A stretch of DNA of 64,000 bases. Source: CAVSWN01 sp963770995 (GTDB taxonomy: Bacteria; Acidobacteriota; Vicinamibacteria; Vicinamibacterales; CAVVIG01). Below the pieces are notes generated by a model that saw nothing but the letters and a program-made list of their open reading frames with translations, did not search any database and had not been told where the DNA came from. The DNA lies in NCBI GenBank assembly GCA_963770995.1, contig CAVYRS010000002.1:186001-250000 (forward strand). Reading direction: 5' to 3'. Of this stretch, positions 54,738-61,848 are shown piece by piece. Position 1 is the first letter of the stretch, and each line of letters opens with the position of its first letter. The position numbers were made by a program, and so were the translations under genes.

Positions 54738-57226
54738 TTCGCTTGCTCCCGCCTTCGCTCGGTCGGATTCTGGCGAGCTACGGCGTGGCAAGCCCATGGC
54801 GGTTTCCACCGGCGACCGGGACGGCTCATTTGAAACGCGGCGCTCCGCGTCACGCCGGCGACCAACGCGCTGAACGCTGATAGTTCTGCGTCTCGGCGTC
54901 GCGGACGATCGCGCGCAGCGCCGGCATGTCGTACGCCTCGACGCGGCGGCCGAGCGCGTAGGTCATCAGGTTCTCGGCAAACGTCATCAGGAACGCGTCT
55001 TTGTGCTTGAGCAGCGCGTTCCGCAGGCCGGCCGGGCCTTCCATCTGCGGTGCCGTCGTACAGCTGCCCGTGCGAGTCGACCGGCACGCCGTTGTCCTTG
55101 ATCCGGTATGCGCCCGACACGTCGAAGTTCTCGAGCGCGAGGCCGATCGGATCGATCACGCGATGACACGACATGCACGCCGGATTCGAGCGGTGCTGCT
55201 CCATGCGCTCCCGCACCGACAGGAAGCGGCCGTCCGCGGATCCCTTGGTGGCCTCGAACAACGGCACGTCCGGCGGCGGCGGCGGCGGCGGCGACCCGAG
55301 CAGCACCTGCAGCACCCATTTGCCGCGCTGCACGGGCGACGTGCGATCGGCAACCGAGGTGAGCAGCAGCACGCTGCCCTGCGTCAGCAGGCCGCGGCGC
55401 GGCTCGGGCAGCGGCACCCGCCGGAACTCGCGGACCGCGTGACGTTCGGAATGCCGTAGTGCCGCGCAAGGCGCTCGTTCACGAACGTGTAGTCCGCGGT
55501 GATCAGATCGAGCACGCTGCGGTTTTCGCGAACGATGCTGTCGAAGAAGAGCTCGGTTTCGCGGACGAACGACTCGGACAGCGACGCGTCCCAGTTCGGG
55601 GAACAGCAGGCCGTCCGGGCGAACCTTGTCGACGTCCTGCAGCCGCAGCCACTGCGACGCGAAGCGCGTCGGCGAGCGCGCGCGAGCGCGAGTCGGCGAG
55701 CATCCGCGCGACCTGCCGGTCGAACATGGCGCGGATTGCTGAGCGTCCCGTCGCCGGCCGCCTTCAACAGCGCCTGTCCGGCAGCGTGCCCCACAGGAAG
55801 AACGACAGCCGCGACGCGAGATCGACATCGGTGAGGCGATATAGCGCCGTTCGCCGTCTGCGGCGTCTGCTCGATCCGGAACATGAAGCGCGGGTTCGCC
55901 AGGATGCCCTGGACGCCGAAGCGGATCCCGTCCTCGAAGTCGCCGCCGTCCGTCGCGCGCCTGCGTCGTAGAAGAGAGGAGGTCGTTGAGATCGTCGCGC
56001 ACCGGACCGCGATACGCCTGCGTCGCGAGCCGGCGCAGGATGTCGGTCGGCGCAGCGCGCGCTCCTGGCTCGGCGACGCCGGATGGCAGGTGAAGATCTT
56101 GCGGCGGCTCGGCGTCTCGGAGACGCCGGTCACGCTCAGTCGGCCCGGCGATCGCCAGCTCCTGCAGGTGCGGCGCCATCGTCACGCCGTAGCCGGTGCC
56201 GATGCGCGTGTCGATCAGCGTCTGATCGATCGGCGCGAGCAGATCGTCGACCGGTCCGACCGACCGCGGCACGAACGCGGCGGCGATGCGCTGCGGCCCC
56301 GCCTTGATCGCGATCGGCGGCGTCTCGAGCGTCAAGCCCTTCTCGCCGGCGTCGTTCATGCCCTGGTCGACTTCGAGCACCGCCACGCGCTCGCCGTTGA
56401 CGGAGATCTCGAGCAGCTCCTTCTTGCCCGCCATGTAGACGGCGGTGTTGCCGAACAGCTCGCCGCTGACCGTGCGCACGAGCGTGGCGTGGAACCGGTA
56501 GAGGCCGTCGGCCGGGAACGTGTGCACGAACGCCGTGCCGCCGCGCGATCCGAACGGCGTGCCCTCGACGTAGCGCATCTGATTTTCGGTCGCCAGCACG
56601 CGGTGCGTCGCCGTCGTCGGCGCCGCCGCGCGATCGCCGACGGCGAGGCGGCTGATCTGACTGGCCGCGCGCAGATAACCCTGCGGCAGCGCCGGCGAAA
56701 AGCTCTGCGTGTCGGCGATGTTGTCGAAGCCCTGGCTCATCGTGTCGGGCGGCAGAAACGCCGTCACGTCGACGTCGACGTCGAGCAGGTCCTTGACCGC
56801 GTGCGCGTACTCGGCGCGCGTCAGGCGCTGGAACGGACGCCAGCCGGGATTGGGATTGGCGGCCGCCCACCGATCCATCCGCGTTTCGAGCGCGCGACGG
56901 AGCATCCTGAGAGCGTCGCCTCGTCCGGGCGTCGTGCGCCGGCCGGCGGCATCATGCCGCCGCGCAGCTTGCGGATGATCTTCTCGGCATGTCTCGGGAT
57001 GGTCGGTCGCGCGCGCGACGTCGAAGTCCGCGAGCGAGAGGTCGCCGGCCTTGCCGCGATCGCTGTGGCAACCGGCGCAGTACTGCTTGACCGTCTGCGT
57101 CGCAGATGCCGGTGAGTACGCGGGGTCCGGCTTTAGCCGGACCTTCGGCGGCTGGTTCTGTGATGTGGCAGCCGCACCAAGCGCAACCACCCACACGGCC
57201 ACCGCGGCGGCGAACTTGACCCTCAT
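54734..57226 (-). pseudogene. DUF1587/1592/1588/1585 cytochrome-domain protein, frameshifted
   Basis: The product is an exported protein of about 830 residues with a c-type haem site 'QYCAGCHSDRGKAGDLSL' (CxxCH) after the signal peptide, DUF1587/DUF1595 regions ('RLTRAEYAHAVKDLLDVDV', 'DGLYRFHATLVRTVSGELFG'), DUF1592, DUF1588 ('RGKWVLQVLLGSPPPPPPPD') and a second motif 'ACMSCHRVIDPIGLALENFD'. Some six frame changes occur (for example near 56.95, 56.1, 55.87, 55.6, 55.4 and 55.05 kb). The stop overlaps the DUF1552 start by four bases. These pairs occur in Planctomycetes and Acidobacteria; a redox role on polymers has been guessed but is unproven. Confidence 0.8.
57124..57143. repeat. REP-like hairpin inside the cytochrome gene, translated in frame
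   Basis: GGTCCGGC-TTTA-GCCGGACC is a perfect 8-bp hairpin with the same TTTA loop as the element at 12023. On the minus strand it is read through as 'KVRLKPDP' between the signal peptide and the haem domain of the DUF1592 protein. It may be an inserted palindromic repeat that keeps the frame. Confidence 0.65.
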
Positions 57227-57262
57227 TCGTCTCCGGAAAGTATAAGCCTCGCCGGGCCGCTC

Positions 57263-58786
57263 CTACTGAGTTACTTTGACCGTCACGACACCGCGACCCG
57301 GGTAGATTCCGGTGAGGCGCGTGACGATGCGGCCGCGCTTCGTCAGCGCCGTCACCTGGATGTTGACGCGCTCCAGCGACGGCACCCCGACATGAACGGG
57401 CAGCACGTTCTGCGAACAGTAGCCGCTGCCCGTATCGATCAGTCCAGCCCCCAGAACTTTTCCGGTGCCCACCGCATAGACGCGGACTTCGGAACCCGCG
57501 CGGGTGGCGTGTCCCCGTTCATCGAGGACCATGACCTGGATCGACCGCTTCGCGCGCGCCGGGGGCAGGAGGTTCCGATACAGCGAGTGCGTGCCCGACG
57601 GATTGTTGTTCGCCAGCGCGAGATTGAGATTGCCGTCGCCGTCGAAGTCCGCCCACTGCACGCCGTGGGTCGCGCCGTGCGGGAATTTCAGCGCCGCGCG
57701 CACATCGGTGAGCCGGCTGCCGGCATGGCGATAGAGGAAGTCGTGCTCGTTCAGGGCCGTATCCACGTACGACGAGACGTAGAGGTCCGGCCGGCCGTCG
57801 TTGTCGAAGTCACCCCAGCGGGAGGGTGTCGCCTTCTCGCCGCCCGCGACGCCGAGCCGTGCTGCGATCTCGGTGAACCTGCCGCGGCCGTCGTTGCGGT
57901 ACAGATAGTTTCCACCGTATCCCGCGACGAAGAGATCGAGATCGCCGTCGCCGTCCACGTCGGCGACGCTGGGCCCATTGCTGCCGGAGGTCTCGGGCCG
58001 CCCGCGCGCGTCCATGCCGCGTTCGGGCGCGACGTCGACGAACCGGGCGCCATTGCCTGCCCTGAGTCCGCCGAACGGGTTTTGAAAGAGGCCGTTCGCA
58101 TCGCCGTTCTGGTTGGCCACGAACAGATCCAGATCGCCGTCTTCGTCCATGTCGAACCACACGGCGCCGACCGTCCGCCGCGGATCGTCGAGCCCCAGTT
58201 CCTTGCCGACGCTCGTGAACCGCGCGGTGTCACCGGCCCTGAGCCCGCTGAACGGGTTGCGGAACAGCAGGTTCGGCGCGTCGCGCATGGCGACGAAGAG
58301 ATCGAGATCGCCGTCGTTGTCCACGTCCACCCACGACACCTGCCGCGTCTCCCCCGCTGCGTCGACGCCCATCGCGGCGGCGACGTCGGTGAAAGGCTTA
58401 CCTGCGCCGTCGTTGCGATACAGCTTGTTGCGGGTTTCCGACCGGCGCGTGAAGCCGACGTACAAGTCGATGTCGCCGTCGCCGTCGTAGTCTCCCCACG
58501 CGGCCGCGCGCGTATCGGTGTCGTCCGCGATGCCAGCGGCTTTCGCGACGTCCTTGAATACGCCGCGGGTGTTTTCATACAGCCGATTGGGTTTCCCGGC
58601 GCCGAAGCCGACGAAGAGATCGAGATCCGCGTCGTTGTCGAAATCGGCCCACGCGTTCGGTTGCGCGCCCGGCGCGGCGAACAGGTCCGGCTGCACGAGC
58701 TCGAACTGCGGCAGCGCGGACTGTGCGAGCGGCAACGCCACGAGCGCCACCGCGAGCGTCAACGCCAGCTTCACATGTTTCGTCAC
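57263..58786 (-). CDS. CRTAC1-like VCBS/FG-GAP repeat secreted protein
   Basis: A 507-residue protein beginning at GTG 58786 ('VTKHVKLALTLAVALVALPL', a signal peptide). Six to seven FG-GAP/VCBS units follow, each with a calcium-loop motif such as 'DFDNDADLDLFVGFG', 'DYDGDGDIDLYVGF', 'DVDNDGDLDLFVAM', 'DMDEDGDLDLFVANQNGD' and 'DVDGDGDLDLFVAGYGG', forming a beta-propeller. The C-terminus is an ASPIC/UnbV-type domain ('SIQVMVLDERGHATRAGSEV', 'GVPSLERVNIQVTALTKRG'). The start overlaps the stop of the CocE-like gene (GTGA). No frameshift is visible. Exported calcium-binding propellers of this kind are common in Acidobacteria; the ligand is unknown. Confidence 0.9.
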   Translation of the reverse strand: MTKHVKLALTLAVALVALPLAQSALPQFELVQPDLFAAPGAQPNAWADFDNDADLDLFVGFGAGKPNRLYENTRGVFKDVAKAAGIADDTDTRAAAWGDYDGDGDIDLYVGFTRRSETRNKLYRNDGAGKPFTDVAAAMGVDAAGETRQVSWVDVDNDGDLDLFVAMRDAPNLLFRNPFSGLRAGDTARFTSVGKELGLDDPRRTVGAVWFDMDEDGDLDLFVANQNGDANGLFQNPFGGLRAGNGARFVDVAPERGMDARGRPETSGSNGPSVADVDGDGDLDLFVAGYGGNYLYRNDGRGRFTEIAARLGVAGGEKATPSRWGDFDNDGRPDLYVSSYVDTALNEHDFLYRHAGSRLTDVRAALKFPHGATHGVQWADFDGDGNLNLALANNNPSGTHSLYRNLLPPARAKRSIQVMVLDERGHATRAGSEVRVYAVGTGKVLGAGLIDTGSGYCSQNVLPVHVGVPSLERVNIQVTALTKRGRIVTRLTGIYPGRGVVTVKVTQ

Positions 58787-60678
58787 CTGCGCGGTGACTC
58801 CAACACCGGGACCGTCAGGAACGACGGCCGTGACGCCGAGCGGAAGATCGTGTGCGTCGCCTTCTGATAGTCCGCGTCTTTCGCGTGGTAGATGTCGACG
58901 AACGTCTGCGGGTTGCGATCGAACATCGGGAACCACGAGCTCTGCACCTGCACCATCACGCGGTGGCCCTTGAGGAACGTGTGGTACTTGTCGCCGAGCG
59001 TGAACGTGCAGCGTCGTCGGCTGATTCGGCACCATCGGCTCCGGGCACGCTCATGCTGTTCCGGAACTTCGCGCGCAGGATGTCGCCGGCGAGCAGCATC
59101 TGGAAGCCGCCCATCCGCACGTGATGCGGATTCGGCGACGGGATCCGGCGCGTCGCCCGGATAGACGTCGATGAGCTTGACCACCCAGTCGCCGTCGGTG
59201 CCGGTCGTGGCGACGTTGAGCGTGACGTCGATCGGTCCGGCAATGGTGAGGTCTTCCGTCAGCGGCGTCGGTTTCGTAGACCAGCACGTCGGGCCGTCCC
59301 GCCACGAACCGCTGATCCTCGACCATGAAGAGGTGCCCTTCGGTCGTCGTCACCTCGGCCGTATACGGCACCGGCTTCCGCGGATCGCTGACATAGGCGT
59401 CGAACGCCGGTCGTCCGATCGATCCGCTCGGCGGCAGGCGAAACGCCAGCCGGCCGCCGCCTGCAGGTAGAGGTTGCGCGGTCGCGTGCCAGTCGGCGGC
59501 CATGGTCGTAGTCATGCCACCGGTTGCCGCCGGTCTCGAAGACAACGGCTTCGCGCGAGGTTCAGTCTGCCCCTTGTCCTTCAGGTAGAAATTGAAGAAC
59601 GGCAGCTCGATCTCCGTCGCGGTAGTGCGCCGCCGTCTTCGACGCCGAAGGCTGATGTCGCCGAGCGTGTCGCCGTCTCCTCGCGCCCACCCGCCGTGCA
59701 GCCACGGGCCGACGACCAGCGTCGTCTTGTTCGCCGGATTCTTCTCCTTGAGCGCGCGATACATGCGGAACGGCCCGTAGAAGTCCTGCGCGTCGAACCA
59801 GCGCGGCGACGATCAGCACCGGGTGCGCGATGCCGGCGAGATCCTTCGGCACGTTGCGCGACTGCCAGTACTCGTCGTAGGTCGCCGTGCGTCATGTGAT
59901 CGTTCGTACGTCGGCACATCGTCGGCGAAATACTTCAAGCGCGTTCGCGGCCGCGCCGAGCTCGAGGAAGAAGCGATAGCCGTCGGGCGTTCCGTAGTCG
60001 AACCGTTCGACCGGCGCGCTCCGACGGCGCCGACGCGCGCACGCGCATTCGTCGACATCCAGTTGAAGCCGTACATCAACTGATACGCGCCGCCGGAGTG
60101 GTAGTCGTCGCCGAAGAACTGATCCTGCGGCGGCGCCTGCGGCGACGACGCCTTCAGCGCCGGATGCGCGTCGATCATCCCCATGGAGACTTCCCAGCCG
60201 GCCCACGAAATACCCGTATTGCCCGACGCGCCCGTTGTTGTTCGGCACGTTCTTGACAAGCCAGTCGATCGTGTCCCACGTGTCGGTGCTCTCGTTCGGC
60301 TTCGACGAGTCGCGCGTGAGACGGCACGTGATGCACGAACTCGCCCTTCCGACTTGAACTTTCCGCGCGTGTCCTGGTAGACGAAGATGTAGCCCTCTTT
60401 CGCGAACGTCGTTGTTCGGACCGAGCACCGTCCGGTAGTCGTCCGGTCCGTACGGCGCGATGCCGTACGCCGGTTCGCGTCAGCAGCAGCGGGTACGTCC
60501 TGGTCGTGTCCTTCGGCGCGTAGAGGATCGTGAACAGCTTCACGCCGTCGCGCATCGGGATGTACACCTCGCGCTTGACGTAGCTGGCTTTCACGTCGAA
60601 CGGCGCCTGCGCCGGCGTGACCGGCGCGAGCAGCAGGGCAACAGCGACGGCCGAGAGGGATGTGGCCAGGAGGCGCAT
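58783..60678 (-). pseudogene. CocE/NonD-family alpha/beta hydrolase, many frameshifts
   Basis: ATG 60678 starts a signal peptide ('MRLLATSLSAVAVALLLAPV') and the family N-terminus 'YVKREVYIPMRDGVKLFTIL' and 'APKDTTRTYPLLLTRT'. The nucleophile region is 'GISWAGWEVSMGMIDAHPAL' (GxSxxG type), followed by 'FFGDDYHSGGAYQLMYGFNW', 'PANKTTLVVGPWLHGGWARG', 'KPVPYTAEVTTTEGHLFM' and the X-Pro dipeptidyl-peptidase C-terminal jelly-roll end 'DKYHTFLKGHRVMVQVQSSW'. About ten frame changes occur over 1.9 kb, the densest in the window. Members hydrolyse esters or acyl-amides; substrate unknown. Motif retention argues for consensus errors. Confidence 0.78.
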
Positions 60679-60752
60679 GGCGCGATTGTAGCCGCAGGGC
60701 TCGAGCCCTGCGCCACATCACGCCAATGGAGCGCGACGGCTCGAGGCGAGCG

Positions 60753-61608
60753 TCACGGCTTCGGCTGCAGGAATGTCTTGTAGTTCTGCCGATCGAGGCG
60801 GACCCACACCGGCTGCCCGGCCTCGCCGACCGGCCGCCCCGGCACGCCGTCGATCGTAAACGCGAACGCGCCTGGATCGCCGACACGAAGCATCACTTCG
60901 TCGCGCACCGTGATGGTTTCGTTCTGACCGGCATCCATCAATTTTCCAAACACGCGCTTACCGTCGGCTGTCGCTTCGATCCAACACGGTCCCTGAGGCC
61001 GGAGCCTCCAGCGCCAACGGCTGATCCGGCTTCGGCTCGGGGGCAACCGTGCCGTTGGTCGCCACGGGCGTCTCCGTCTTGGGCGTGACCGCGACCGGAG
61101 CGACGGTTTTTGTTTCAGTTGGAACCTCAGCCTGTGGACGCCGGGAGACGGCGAAGTACAACGCAACGATCAGAAGGATGACGCAGAGCTGGAGGACCTG
61201 AATGCGCCGCGACGACACCGTCTCTTCGTCAATAGCGACAGGCGTCTTCACGACGCTGGGTTGTTCGAGCGGCTGGGCTGGCGTTTCCTCGCCTGGCGCT
61301 GGCGCAGCCTCGAACTCGGTGCGATACCGGGCCACGATTTCCTCAGGGTCGAGCTCGACTTCCCGGGCATACGCACGCAGGAAGCCGCGCGTGAACAGGC
61401 CTCCGGGGAGCTTTGCGAAGTCGTCGTTCTCGATCGCACGAACCTGCGTCGACGTGATCTTCGTGGCGCGCGAGACGTCCTCGATCGACTGCTTCCGCGC
61501 CAGCCTGGCTCGGCGAAGCTCGGCACCGATCTCTGCCACGGCCTCTTCCACGGCCAGCACAGCATGCAATTGGCGAACCGTCGAGACAAAGCTCAGCAGA
61601 AATTCCAA
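60753..61608 (-). CDS. RodZ-like cytoskeletal/HTH membrane protein, one frameshift
   Basis: The N-terminal part has a Cro/HTH_25 domain (about 28-95: 'IGAELRRARLARKQSIEDVS', 'ATKITSTQVRAIENDDFAKL', 'GLFTRGFLRAYAREVELDPE'), a single helix ('LQLCVILLIVALYFAVS') and a Pro/Thr-rich linker. Near 60.99 kb the frame shifts and the C-terminal DUF4115 domain follows ('CWIEATADGKRVFGKLMDAG', 'VMLRVGDPGAFAFTIDGVPG', 'VWVRLDRQNYKTFL'). This is the RodZ architecture, which links MreB filaments to the cell wall synthesis machinery. Only 74 bases separate it from the CocE-like gene. The start could be a later codon nearer 'IGAELRRAR'. Confidence 0.85.
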
Positions 61609-61617
61609 GCGTCCGGT

Positions 61618-61702
61618 TGAACAAACTACCGCCTAAAGGCGGTGGACTCTGCGCGCGACTGAAGGTCGCGAACCGCGTCGCCACTGAGCGGTAGTTTGTT
61701 CA
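61618..61702. repeat. 85-bp palindromic element: 15-bp inverted repeats around two hairpins
   Basis: TGAACAAACTACCGC (61618-61632) is repeated as its exact reverse complement at 61688-61702. Inside are ACCGCC-TAAA-GGCGGT (61628-61643) and CGCGAC-TGAAG-GTCGCG (61654-61670). The inner hairpin pair has the same loop types as the element at 12023-12064. It sits upstream of the RodZ-like gene start. It may be a small non-autonomous palindromic mobile repeat; no transposase of the RAYT type is in the window. Confidence 0.7.
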
Positions 61703-61848
61703 TAGGTACGATCTTGGCTCCGCAGCGCATACCGCACATCTTGCAGCAGACTGTCGATGAACGTGGCCATCATCGAGTGCTTGCCAATCGCGAGGAGAAA
61801 GGTTCCAGGAGTTGGACACCGACGGCGCGCCTTCGGTCGGTCGACTCT

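Noticed and set aside
55883..57115. Open + strand frame of 410 codons opposite the cytochrome gene
   Set aside because: Antisense to recognisable DUF1587/DUF1592 sequence; Arg-rich and without motifs.
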